NCBI RefSeq assembly: GCF_014200575.1
Contig: NZ_JACHBZ010000006.1
Location: 254,661 to 318,660, forward strand
Direction: 5' to 3'
Origin: Mucilaginibacter saanensis
GTDB lineage: Bacteria; Bacteroidota; Bacteroidia; Sphingobacteriales; Sphingobacteriaceae
Length of the DNA stretch: 64,000 bases
In this document: in pieces, positions 34,664-44,751 of the stretch
Position numbering within the stretch: position 1 is the first letter of the stretch
How the letters are laid out: the number at the start of each line of letters is the position of its first letter
Program-made: the position numbers and the translations under genes
Notes under the pieces: model-generated
Told to the model about the DNA's origin: nothing
Databases searched by the model: none
What the model saw: only the letters and a program-made list of their open reading frames with translations

Positions 34664-37585
34664 ATGAAAAAAAATAGTAATTCAAATTTTCCTGGACTGT
34701 ATTCAATAGTTGCTATTGGGCTGTGCCTGGCGCTGCTGGCGTTCAAATTAAGACCAGTGAAGGTTTCAAGAGCCTATGAATTGAAGAGGTTCAATTTTGA
34801 TCCTGCACAATTTAAAAATCCATCATCTGAGTTTGGCCCTTTTACCCGTTGGTGGTGGCCTGGTAATGATGTTACCAAGAAGGAGTTGGTGCGAGAAGTT
34901 GACCTTTTCGCTGATAATCATTTTGGAGGTGTAGAAATTCAGCCATTTGCCCTTGTATTCCCTGCAAAAGGTGGGAAAGAACAACAGGACCGGATCACGG
35001 GATATGATAGTCCTGAATATTACGATAATCTGAGAGCGGTATTGGATGAAGCCAATAAACGCAGATTAATAGTTGATTTGACAGATGGTAGCGGGTGGCC
35101 TGCGGGTGGCCCGCACCTTGCTGAAGAAGATAATAACCTCACCCTCGAATTTGGTACACTTAGCGTAACCGGTGGTAAAGCTATCAGAGCCACAGTTCCC
35201 CGCGCCGTAAGAGGCGATAGGCCTTCGGCCAGGTTGCAAGTGGTCATGGCGGCAAAGGTTATTAAAGACAATACAGATAATAAAGGGAGCATTTATCTCG
35301 ATCCACATACAGCTATTGATATATCCGGCCTTGTAAAAGATGGCCAGCTTAGCTGGGACTGCCCTGAAGGAGCATGGAAGATAATTGCTTTTTGGGGAAT
35401 TCCTGATGGGGAACAGCCAAGCATAATTGCCAAAAAGGATCCTGGATTTGTGATGAATCATTGGGATTCTACTAAAGTTCTGAAAAATTACAACTATCTG
35501 TTTGGCCCGCGCACAGGCTTAGAACCCTATTTTGGTCACCCCTTGCGGGCGATTTTTGATGACAGCTATGAATTTAAAGCGAACAGGGATTTCGCCTGGG
35601 CATTCCTGCCTTATTTCAACGAAAAACGTGGTTACGATGCCGGTAAGTGGTTAGGTGCCAACATGCACTTAGGCTATGATAATCAGTTTGCGAGAGCTGC
35701 CCATCCCGATGCTCCGTTTGATTTTATTTTTTCCGATGAAGACTGGCGTTTGCGTTACGACTATGACCTGACACTAAGTGAGCTTTTGGGTGAAAATTTC
35801 TTAGACGCTGCGAGGCACTGGACCGAAAGCCGTGGCTTGCTGCACCGCACGCAAACATATGGTTTTAACATGGACATGATAGGTTCAGCAGGGCTTGCTT
35901 CCATCCCTGAAACGGAAACCATGATGCAAGGTGCTGGTTCAGAAGGGGCCATGAAATTAATTACATCCGGCGCGCATTTATATAACAAAGAGATCGCATC
36001 TGCAGAAAGCGCGGTTTTTATCAATCGCGCATTTATGACAACACCCCAAAAGTTGCGCATGGTTGCGGACAAACTGATGGCAGTTGGCGTTAACCAGATT
36101 ATTTTTCATGGGAGCAGCTATCATTATAAGCCGGAAGGCTATGCCAAAGAAGGCTGGTACCCATGGAGCAGTAATATGATCACAAGTATCAATTTCTCAT
36201 CAAATATTAGTGAAAGCGACCCCTTCTGGAAATATCAATCATCAATTAATCAGTATATCACCAGAACTCAATATGCGCTCCGGTCGGGGAAACCACATGC
36301 GGATGTACTGATCTATTATCCGTTTTTAAATTTTGATGAGAAAGCTGTAAATCCCGAAGAAGTATTAGCCGCAGGTTATTTAAAGGGAATTGAACCGCCC
36401 TTGCCGGGCAAGCCCGCCGGGTTAACCAACATGGATGATCAACAAAAATGGTATGATCAGGCTTGGAAGATCATTAATAAACTCGAAGCCTCAGGGGTTT
36501 CCTGGGAATGGGTAAATGATGCTTCACTTCAGCGAGCGAAGCTCAATTCAAATAAGCAAGTTGATATAAGAGGCAATAAATATCAGGCAGTAATCCTGCC
36601 CGGTGTGCCTTATATTCAGTTAAAAACCGCCCAAAAGCTGAATGAATTATCCAGGGAGGGTATGAAGCTACTTGTGATTGGAGAACAGCCAAAGAAATAG
36701 CCAAGCTTCCTGGATTATGAGGCAAACGACAAGCGAACCGCCGAGTTAATTGGAGCAGCAATAGGTAATCCAAAAGCTAAGCAATTAACAAATGCGGATA
36801 ACCTGAGCTCATGGATCAAAGATTTGGACCTGAAAGTTAAATACACCTCGGATTTTGACTTTCTACGCTCTAACCAAAGGGAAATGGCAGATGGCAGCCG
36901 TATCCAGTTTATCTGGAATAAAAGCGATGCCTGGAAAAAAATCACCCTTCAACTGGATAAAGGGTTTACCAACAGTTACTGGCTGAACGCCGAAGATGGC
37001 AGTATAGTGAAAAATGCGGGCCGACAGGTCAGCTATATACTGCCGCCTTATAGTTCGCGGATATTGTATGCTGTTACCGGGCGGGTTCTTCCTTCATATT
37101 TATTATCTGCGCCAAAAGCGTCTCCAACTACGAGTACTAAACTGCTTAGTTTAAATCATTGGGATATAGCAACAGATAGTGTTTCGGTAAAAAACAGCGC
37201 TTTGTTTGATTGGAAAGATAACCCGGTATTTAAATTCCAGGGTACCAATGGCATATATACGACTTCTTTTAATTTAAAAAAACAAACCGGTAAAAAATAT
37301 TACCTGGATTTGGGTAATGTGTGTTTTACAGCAGAGGTAAGCGTAAATGGGAAAAATGGAGGCACATTACTATATGCTCCCTATACCATGGATATTACCA
37401 GCCTGGTAAAAAATGGAACCAACCAATTGAAAATTGGCATCACTACAAGCCAGCTTAACTATTTTATCGGGAAGGCGCATGCCGGTGATAAATTATATAA
37501 ACAGTTTAAAGGACAGGAAGATAAACTCATATCAGCCGGAATAATTGGCCCGGCTGTAATTAAGGTTGCTGATAATCTGCATTAA
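34664..37585 (+). pseudogene. GH106-like alpha-L-rhamnosidase gene with an in-frame amber stop
   Basis: A single frame runs from ATG 34664 to TAA 37583, broken only by TAG at 36698-36700. The intact paralogue at 44752 has CAG (glutamine, TKQPSFLNYE) where this gene has TAG (KK-stop-PSFLDYE), so one C-to-T change explains it. Domains: N-terminal membrane/signal segment, GPFTRWWWPGNDVTKKEL, DLTDGSGWPAGGP, FDDSYEFKANRDF, QIIFHGSSYHYKPEG, and after the stop a beta-sandwich sugar-binding-like C-terminus (YYLDLGNVCFTAEVSVNGKN). Without readthrough the product lacks about 294 residues. The family links it to rhamnoside cleavage. Confidence 0.85.
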
Positions 37586-37622
37586 TAAAATCAAATAAAT
37601 AACTAAAAATCAAATGACAATT

Positions 37623-38027
37623 ATGAAAAAACTAAGTATGACCATGGGCTTATTCACTTTTATGTTCCTGTTTTTTGCCGGTACCAGCAAGGCGCAAACT
37701 GCTGATACAGCTAAAGTAGTCCCTGCGACTGAAAACTATTTTATTGGAAAGTGGAAAAGCATGATCAAGGGTATTCCCCAGGGCGATAGCGAGGTTACAA
37801 TCGTTTTTGAGAAAAAAGAAGGAAAGCTTACAGGGGCAATGGTTGATCCGAAGCAAAACACTACTACAAACTTTGATGGCATTGAAGTAAAGGATGGGGT
37901 GTTAACTACAAAATTTACTGCTCAGGGCTTCGAAGTAAGCCTGTCATTAAAAAAGAAAGATGACGACAATTTTGCCGGCGCTATGATGGATCAATTTGAT
38001 GTAACAGGTACACGGATTAAACAATAA
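37623..38027 (+). CDS. Small secreted protein of unknown function
   Basis: 134 residues from the ATG at 37623; an ATG three codons earlier is also possible. The signal peptide MKKLSMTMGLFTFMFLFF ends near TSKAQT. The mature part is a beta-rich domain (YFIGKWKSMIKGIPQGDSEV, then GKLTGAMVDPKQNTTTNFDG, VSLSLKKKDDDNFAGAM), similar to the small lipocalin-like or heparinase-independent proteins often found next to glycosidases in Mucilaginibacter-type loci. It lies 37 bp after the GH106-like gene and 22 bp before GH3, so it is part of the same operon. Probable ligand-binding accessory; not known. Confidence 0.8.
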   Translation: MKKLSMTMGLFTFMFLFFAGTSKAQTADTAKVVPATENYFIGKWKSMIKGIPQGDSEVTIVFEKKEGKLTGAMVDPKQNTTTNFDGIEVKDGVLTTKFTAQGFEVSLSLKKKDDDNFAGAMMDQFDVTGTRIKQ

Positions 38028-38049
38028 TCAATCTTAAATCTCCGGCTAA

Positions 38050-40362
38050 ATGAAAAAGCTTTTTCCTTTATTTTTTGCTTTGTTTGCTGCATATTCTGTT
38101 GCGGGGCAGTCTATCAGCCCTAATGTGCCCCCTCAATTGGGTAAAGACCCGGTAAAAAGCATTATTGCCGCTATGACCCTGGAAGAGAAAGCAAAGCTGG
38201 TTACCGGTATGGGTTTTGGCGCATCTTTTACACATGAGCCTATTGCCGGACGAACAGAAGTTAAAGTAGCCGGTGCAGCCGGGGCAACCTATGGGGTGCC
38301 CCGGCTTAACATCCCCACAATTATTATGGCCGACGGTCCTGCCGGCGTGCGGATAGATCCGGTAAGAGGGAAAGATAGTTCCAGAACTTATTATGCAACT
38401 GCATTTCCCGTAGCAACCTTACTCGCATCTTCCTGGGATACCGCGTTGGTACGGGAAGTTGGCAGATCATTCGGTAACGAAGTCCATGAATATGGTATAG
38501 ACATAATTTTAGCTCCGGCGCTGAACATCCACAGAAATCCATTGGGCGGGAGAAATTTTGAATACTATTCGGAAGACCCTCTTTTATCCGGGGAAATGGC
38601 CGCTGCCATGGTAAATGGCATTCAATCCAACGGCGTAGGTACGTCAGTTAAGCACTTTGCTGCTAATAATCAAGAAACTAATCGGAATAATATTAATGCG
38701 GTTATAAGCGAAAGGGCTTTAAGGGAAATCTATCTCAAAGGATTTGAGATAGCGATTAAAAAGTCCGATCCATGGACGGTAATGAGTTCTTACAACAAGA
38801 TAAACGGTACTTACACCTCGGAGAGCTATGATTTATTAACTACAATATTGAGAAATGAGTGGCGGTTTAAGGGATTTGTTATGACGGATTGGTTTGGCGG
38901 TAAAGATCCGGTTGCGCAAATGAATGCTGGTAATGATCTGCTGATGCCCGGAACGGTCGACCAGGTGAAAAAAATAATGGAAGCAGTAAATAACGGGCAA
39001 TTGAAAATGGAGGTACTCAACAAAAACGTCGCGGATATACTGAATATCCTAATAAAGACACCCACATTTAAACACTACGCATATTCCGATAGCCCCGATC
39101 TCAAGGCCCATGCTATTATATCCCGTACATCGGCGGCAGAGGGGATGATATTATTGAAAAATAACAATAACGCCTTGCCGTTGAAGCCAACCACAACACT
39201 CGCCCTTTTCGGAAGCAATTCCTATGGGCTGATCGCAGGTGGTACTGGCAGCGGCGCTGTTAATAAACGATATGTGATATCCATCGTTCATGGGTTGAAA
39301 AATGCAGGTTTTTCAATAAATCCTGAACTGGAAAAAATCTATTCGGAATTTGTAGCGGCATATAGGGCAAATCACCCGATGTCAAAAAACGTTTTGGCAC
39401 AGATTAAACCGATAGCCGAATTAGATATAGCTGAGCAGGAGGTTGAAAAAATGGCTGACGCGAACGATGCCGCAGTTATTACTATCGGAAGGAACGCCGG
39501 TGAGGCGAGGGATAGAAAACTTGATGAGGATTTTTATTTATCGAAAGCAGAAAAACAATTAATAGATAAGGTATCCCAGGCTTTCCATAAAAGAAATAAA
39601 AAGGTGGTTGTCGTCCTCAATATCGATAACGTTATTGAAACGGCAGGATGGATAAACGCGTGCGACGGTTTATTACTGGCCTGGCAACCGGGTCAGGAGG
39701 GAGGCAACGCGATAGCTGATATTATTAGCGGAAAGGTAAATCCTTCCGGGAAATTAGCGACTACTTTTCCTGTCGATTATGACGATATCCAGTCCTCAAA
39801 AAACTTTCCTGGCATTCCGGTTGAAAAACCTTTAGAAGTTGCTTATAAAGAAGGAATTTATGTAGGCTATCGGTATTTCAATACATTTCACGTAAAGCAG
39901 GCATTTGAATTTGGCTACGGGCTTTCCTATACCACATTTAAATATGGAGAAGTGAAATTAAGTTCGCACAAGCTAATTAAGGCTGTTACGGCTCGTATCT
40001 CTGTTACGAATACAGGAAAAATACCGGGAAAGGAGGTTGTCGAACTTTATATAAATGCCCCTGCCGGAACGCTTGATAAGCCTCAAATGGAGTTAAAAGG
40101 TTTTGCAAAAACCAGGTTGCTTCAACCTGGGGAATCTCAATGGATCACCTTTACTGTAAAAGCCAGAGATCTCGCTTCTTTTCATGTGAATAAAGAGTCC
40201 TGGATTACGGATGCCGGTAAATATGAGCTGAAGATCGGAGCATCCAGCAACGACATTAAAACGGTTGGCCTTTTTAGTATTGCAAAGGCGTTGACCGTAG
40301 AAAAAGTTCACAAAGCTGTAGCACCGCTTACACAGGTCAGCGATTTGAAAGCGAAAAAATAA
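38050..40362 (+). CDS. Glycoside hydrolase family 3 (beta-glucosidase/xylosidase type), complete
   Basis: 770 residues with signal peptide (LFFALFAAYSVAGQ). Domain 1 at about 35-345: MTLEEKAKLVTGMG, MADGPAGVRI, LAPALNIHRNPLGGRNFEYY, SVKHFAANN and the nucleophile D280 in VMTDWFGG. Domain 2 at about 355-610 (AAEGMILLKNNNNALPL, AVITIGRNAGEARDR, WQPGQEGGNAIADI) and a C-terminal fibronectin-like domain (VTNTGKIPGKEVVELYI). Periplasmic removal of terminal beta-linked sugars is the expected role. It is one of the few undamaged enzymes of the locus. Confidence 0.93.
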   Translation: MKKLFPLFFALFAAYSVAGQSISPNVPPQLGKDPVKSIIAAMTLEEKAKLVTGMGFGASFTHEPIAGRTEVKVAGAAGATYGVPRLNIPTIIMADGPAGVRIDPVRGKDSSRTYYATAFPVATLLASSWDTALVREVGRSFGNEVHEYGIDIILAPALNIHRNPLGGRNFEYYSEDPLLSGEMAAAMVNGIQSNGVGTSVKHFAANNQETNRNNINAVISERALREIYLKGFEIAIKKSDPWTVMSSYNKINGTYTSESYDLLTTILRNEWRFKGFVMTDWFGGKDPVAQMNAGNDLLMPGTVDQVKKIMEAVNNGQLKMEVLNKNVADILNILIKTPTFKHYAYSDSPDLKAHAIISRTSAAEGMILLKNNNNALPLKPTTTLALFGSNSYGLIAGGTGSGAVNKRYVISIVHGLKNAGFSINPELEKIYSEFVAAYRANHPMSKNVLAQIKPIAELDIAEQEVEKMADANDAAVITIGRNAGEARDRKLDEDFYLSKAEKQLIDKVSQAFHKRNKKVVVVLNIDNVIETAGWINACDGLLLAWQPGQEGGNAIADIISGKVNPSGKLATTFPVDYDDIQSSKNFPGIPVEKPLEVAYKEGIYVGYRYFNTFHVKQAFEFGYGLSYTTFKYGEVKLSSHKLIKAVTARISVTNTGKIPGKEVVELYINAPAGTLDKPQMELKGFAKTRLLQPGESQWITFTVKARDLASFHVNKESWITDAGKYELKIGASSNDIKTVGLFSIAKALTVEKVHKAVAPLTQVSDLKAKK

Positions 40363-40395
40363 AGATGTTGGAAATCAGAGCAGGAAAGGAGTAAA

Positions 40396-41421
40396 ATGAA
40401 GAATTATTTAAAAATAGTAGATATAGATGAGAACTCGGTTACTCCTAAATATTTACAACTCATCAATTCAATCATTAGAGGAATAGAATCTGGAAAAATT
40501 GAGAAAGATGATATTTTGCCCTCTATTTATGATTTCAGTATAGCGCTTGAAACGTCCAGAAATACAATTGAAAGGGCATACAAGGAATTAAAAAAAATGA
40601 ATATCGTTCAATCGATAACAGGTAAATGGTATTTTATCGCTAATACAAACTTTAACCAGCCTGTCAAGATTTTATTGCTGTTTAATAAGCTAAGTAGCCA
40701 CAAAAAAATTATTTATGATGCTTTTGTTTCTAAACTATCGAGCAGTGCTGCAATTGATTTTTACATTTACAACAATGACTTTAGCGCTTTCAAAAAATTG
40801 ATCAATGAAAAAATAGATCAGTATTCCAAATTTGTGATCATACCCCATTTTATTGAAAGCCCGGAAAATACTTACGAGGTAATTGATAATATTCCGAAAA
40901 ACAAGCTGATACTGATGGATAAATTAGAGTCAGGCGTTAAAGGTGAGTTTGGGGCGGTTTACGAAGACTTTGAACAGGACATTTTCAGATCTTTGGAACA
41001 ATTGCTGGAAAAATTAAGCAAATATCAAACACTAAAAATAATATTTCCCGAACATTCATACTACTCAAAAGGCATATTGACCGGATTTCTTACCTTTTGT
41101 TATCAATATGCATTTGACTACGAAATACTGCCTTCTTTAGAAATGGAAGTTATAAATAAGGGTACCGTTTATATTAACCTGATGGAAGATGATCTTATCG
41201 AGCTGATTGAAAAGATAATGGCAGCGAGGTTAAGCGTTGGAGTCGATGTTGGTGTTATCTCCTACAATGAAACGCCCCTAAAAAAATTTCTTCTGGATGG
41301 CATAACCACCATTTCGACTGACTTTAAATTGATGGGTGAAAAAGCCGCCGAATTGGTTTTAAGCAATTCTACTGAGCGCATTGCAATCCCTTTTAAAGTA
41401 ACGACTAGAAACTCACTTTGA
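40396..41421 (+). CDS. GntR-family regulator with a LacI-type sensor domain
   Basis: 341 residues. The winged helix of GntR type is at about 15-80: PKYLQLINSIIRGIESGKIE, LPSIYDFSIALETSRNTIER and AYKELKKMNIV. The rest (about 85-335) has the pattern of a periplasmic-binding-protein-like sensor (KILLLFNKLSSHKKIIYDAF, then VGVDVGVISYNETPLKKFLL). Such hybrid regulators in Bacteroidota respond to sugars such as fucose or rhamnose. It follows GH3 by 33 bp and precedes the TonB receptor. A CTGAAGC-acct-GCTTCAG palindrome before the receptor gene is a possible binding site (inference). Confidence 0.87.
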   Translation: MKNYLKIVDIDENSVTPKYLQLINSIIRGIESGKIEKDDILPSIYDFSIALETSRNTIERAYKELKKMNIVQSITGKWYFIANTNFNQPVKILLLFNKLSSHKKIIYDAFVSKLSSSAAIDFYIYNNDFSAFKKLINEKIDQYSKFVIIPHFIESPENTYEVIDNIPKNKLILMDKLESGVKGEFGAVYEDFEQDIFRSLEQLLEKLSKYQTLKIIFPEHSYYSKGILTGFLTFCYQYAFDYEILPSLEMEVINKGTVYINLMEDDLIELIEKIMAARLSVGVDVGVISYNETPLKKFLLDGITTISTDFKLMGEKAAELVLSNSTERIAIPFKVTTRNSL

Positions 41422-41754
41422 TTCTTCTGTTGGTCAAATAAAACCCATTTCCCCTTATCATTAGAAATACCATACATAGATGGTACTTATCTCATAGTTT
41501 TAATCTATGTGACTTGTAATACCAATCATCATATTGCTGTCGCAGGGCTTGGGATTAGCATGGTTTCGTGTGTTTTTAAGGTGATGTTAAGATTATTACC
41601 AGGCACTTTCGATAGGGCAGGATAGGGCAGGTTCAGCCAATTCTTCTAATTAAATTTGATAGTATACTAGATCAATTAACCAATTAGTCTGATAAACCGA
41701 ATTAAATGTAAATACCTGAAGCACCTGCTTCAGATTAACTTAATTAATTAAATT
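41422..41754. promoter_or_regulatory. Upstream region of the TonB receptor gene
   Basis: 333 bp without a gene. A 10-bp tandem duplication (GATAGGGCAG twice, about 41611-41630) and a perfect 7-bp inverted repeat at 41716-41733 (CTGAAGC, 4-nt spacer, GCTTCAG), 21 bp before the ATG, are the only features seen. The palindrome is a candidate operator for the GntR-type regulator. Confidence 0.4.
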
Positions 41755-44612
41755 ATGAGAAAATTCTACAAAGTTTTCGGCAAGGCAATTTTGTCCATAC
41801 CGGTGATTATCCTGCTGCTTTTGCTATCCTTTAATTTATCGGCCCAAACCCAGAAGGTTACCGGCGTTGTCAAAGATGAAAAGGGCGTTCCGATGCCTGG
41901 CGTAACGGTCTCGGTTAAAGGTACGGCCCAGGGCGGTAGTACTAATGACGAGGGTAAATTCAGTTTATCATTACCCGTTTCAGGAACGCTTATCTTCAGG
42001 TTTCTGGGATATACGTCTAAAGAGGTTCCGGTTAATGGTCATTCGGTGGTCAATGTATCTCTAATGCCCGAGTCAAACAATCTTAGTGACATCGTTGTTA
42101 CCGGTGTTTTTGATAAGCGGACGGCTATCAATGCTTCGATAGCAATCTCATCTATCAGTGCAGTGCAAATTGAAAAACAGGCGCCGTTGAGTTCGGCCGA
42201 CCTGTTAAAAAACATTCCTGGTGTATATGTCAATTCATCCCTCGGAGAAATACGGAATACGGTTTATTCGCGCGGAGTATCGGTAGGATCAAATGATGGC
42301 GCATCCGGCTATTATTACGTTTCTATGCAGGAGGACGGACTGCCAGTTACCAACGCGACTTATGGCAATTATGGCCCCGACTATTTTTCCAGGCCGGATA
42401 TAACGTTAGGTAAATTAGAGGCTGTTAGAGGCGGAACTGCATCTATCTTAGGTAATAATGCTCCCGGAGGTATCTTTAATTATATATCAAAAGAAGGAGG
42501 GCAGTCTTTTGAAGGTCAAGCCCGGGTAAAATACGGGCTTGAAGGCGACGGACGCAATCCATATTACAGAGGTGATCTGGATTTTGGAGGCCCTTTAAGC
42601 AAAGATGGAAGCCTTACCTATAATATTGGCGGTTTTTACAGAAACAGCACTGGTGCCAAAGACCCGGGATATTCGCTGAATAAAGGCGGGCAGTTAAAAG
42701 GTAATATCGTTAAAAAGTATAAAACCGGTTCGGTAAAGATCTACGGAAAATATTTGAACGATCATAACGGCTGGTTTGAATTTACACCAACCACAAGTTT
42801 TACCAATCCAAAACCCGCCGAAGGCTTTTCTCCCTATTCATCGGTACTTATTCCCAACGTAACCCAGGTTTACCCGGTTAATGATAATGGTACAGATACT
42901 TATAAATCCAGCAATTTAATTCACTCCATTGACCGTTCTATAGGGGTTAACTGGACACAACATCTTGACCCGGGTATAACGTTTAACAATGCTGCCCGGT
43001 ATTCAAATAAGCAGGCTAACTGGAATACCACCGCAGTTGTATCCCCGCTCGCCCTGAATGACTTTGTGACTGCATCTATCTTAGGGTACTTAGGCAGGCC
43101 AGGTACAACAACGCTTACCAACGCCCGTACCGGCGCTCCACTGGCAACAATTTCATCCGCTACCGGGTATGATTATGCAGTAAATAATATTGCTCTTCCG
43201 GGGCAGAATGTTTCACCCGATGCTGTTTTCTTTGAACCGTTGAATATTAATAACAATCATGTGAAAGAATTTCTCGACCAATTTTCTTTTTCAAAAAAAT
43301 TAAAAACGATGAGTTTTACTTTAGGTGGCTTTTATGGACATACCGATGTTAACCAACTTACCGGCATTGCCGGTGTTGCAGCGGGTACCATTCAGGACCA
43401 TCCGGATTTAGTGAAGGTCAGTCTCTTACTGATCCATCAGGTAAAGTTTATCAGTTGACCAATTCAAACGGAATTGGAGGGATTGGCGGAGGAGGCCTAA
43501 CCGTTAATAATGCCACGCAAAACCAGGCTGCTTTGTTTTTCGGACATAACTGGCAAATCACTGAAAAGCTGAATTTAGATTACGGTGTTAGGTATGAATC
43601 TATGCACCAAAAAGGATCTGTCAGGCCGAATGTAGCCAATCCCCAAAGTTCAAATCCCGCGTATGGAGGAACTGACGGTGATCCCCTGACTGTATACGAT
43701 AATGCTGACGGAGCCGCCGGAGCACCGCTGCCCTTTAATAAAACGATCCACACGTTTTCTTATTCTGCAGGGTTGAATTACACAATTAATAATCAATTCT
43801 CCATATACGGGCGCTATTCCGAAGGAAATAAGGCACCTGATCTGGGCGTTTATTTTGGTGCCAACACCGCTTTTGCCAATAGTACCTTAAATCCACAAGC
43901 GCAAAAGATTGACCAGGCTGAAATGGGGGTTAAGATCAGGGAGAAAAATTTGACACTTTTTGTAACGCCATTCTACAGTGTGCTGAGTCACGTTCCGAAT
44001 GTCCAGACCTTTACGTTGGCTGATGGTGTAACAAGCTACTCACCTCCGGTTTTATATGAAAAGGTCCGCACTTACGGATTAGAACTTGAAGCTAATTTTA
44101 ATATTACACAAAACTTCAGTGTAAAGGGAGTTGGAACACTTCAAAATTCTAAAGCAGCTAATTATAGGGTATGGATTGCCAACCAACCGGGCGCACAAGA
44201 CGACGCGATTATGGACTATTCCGGTAATAGGGCCGATAACAGCCCCAGGTTAATGCTAAATGTTACACCATCTTATAACGTAGGAAAGTTCTTCTCCTTT
44301 ATAACATGGTCTTACCTTGGTGCAAGGGAGGCCAATGTGGCTAATGCATTTCAATTACCGGGTTTTAGCCAGTTTAACCTGGGAGCCGGCTATGACCTGA
44401 CTAAGAAGCTGCAGTTAAGTGCCAATATCAACAACTTGCTCAATAAATATGGGGTCATGAGTTGGTCAAGACCAGGCACCTTCCTTACCTCGTTAGATCG
44501 CGAAGGATATACAAAATCGATGTATGAAGCAGACGCAAAGGCAAATACACCTTATGCAACCATAGCTATTCCGCCAAGAGCTTATTTTTTAACATTAACT
44601 TATAAGTTCTAA
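41755..44612 (+). pseudogene. TonB-dependent receptor gene split by a frameshift
   Basis: Two frames together give one receptor. Part 1 (41755-43458) has a signal peptide, carboxypeptidase-regulatory domain (QKVTGVVKDEKGVPMPGVTV), plug (LLKNIPGVYVNSSLGEIRNT, LEAVRGGTASILGNNAPGGI) and the first barrel strands. Part 2 (in frame to 44612) holds the remaining barrel and the terminal LTYKF. At 43423-43427 the sequence AGTCTCTTACT can be restored to AGTCTTACT (SLTDPSGKVYQL) by removing one CT, so a dinucleotide slippage of +2 is the likely lesion. The apparent TTG start of part 2 lies mid-domain. The product would have imported an oligosaccharide. It has no SusD partner. Confidence 0.85.
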
Positions 44613-44619
44613 AAGGGTT

Positions 44620-44666
44620 GATATAGGGATGGTACGATAATTTATTACTGTATCATTCCTATATTC
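44620..44666. terminator. Long imperfect hairpin after the TonB receptor gene
   Basis: An imperfect inverted repeat of about 18 bp per arm (GATATAGGGATGGTAC against the complement of GTATCATTCCTATATTC) begins 7 bp after the receptor stop. There is no T run on the plus strand; a weak terminator or RNA-stability element. Confidence 0.4.
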
Positions 44667-44751
44667 AATAGGCTAATAAATAATAACATAGAACAAGTAT
44701 GTTTTATCTTATTTGTTTAACATATATAGATTGGTTCGTTTAAAATAAAAA

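Noticed and set aside
43455..44612. Separate gene starting with TTG and overlapping the receptor gene
   Set aside because: It begins in the middle of a barrel domain and joins the upstream frame after removal of one CT, so it is the second half of one receptor.
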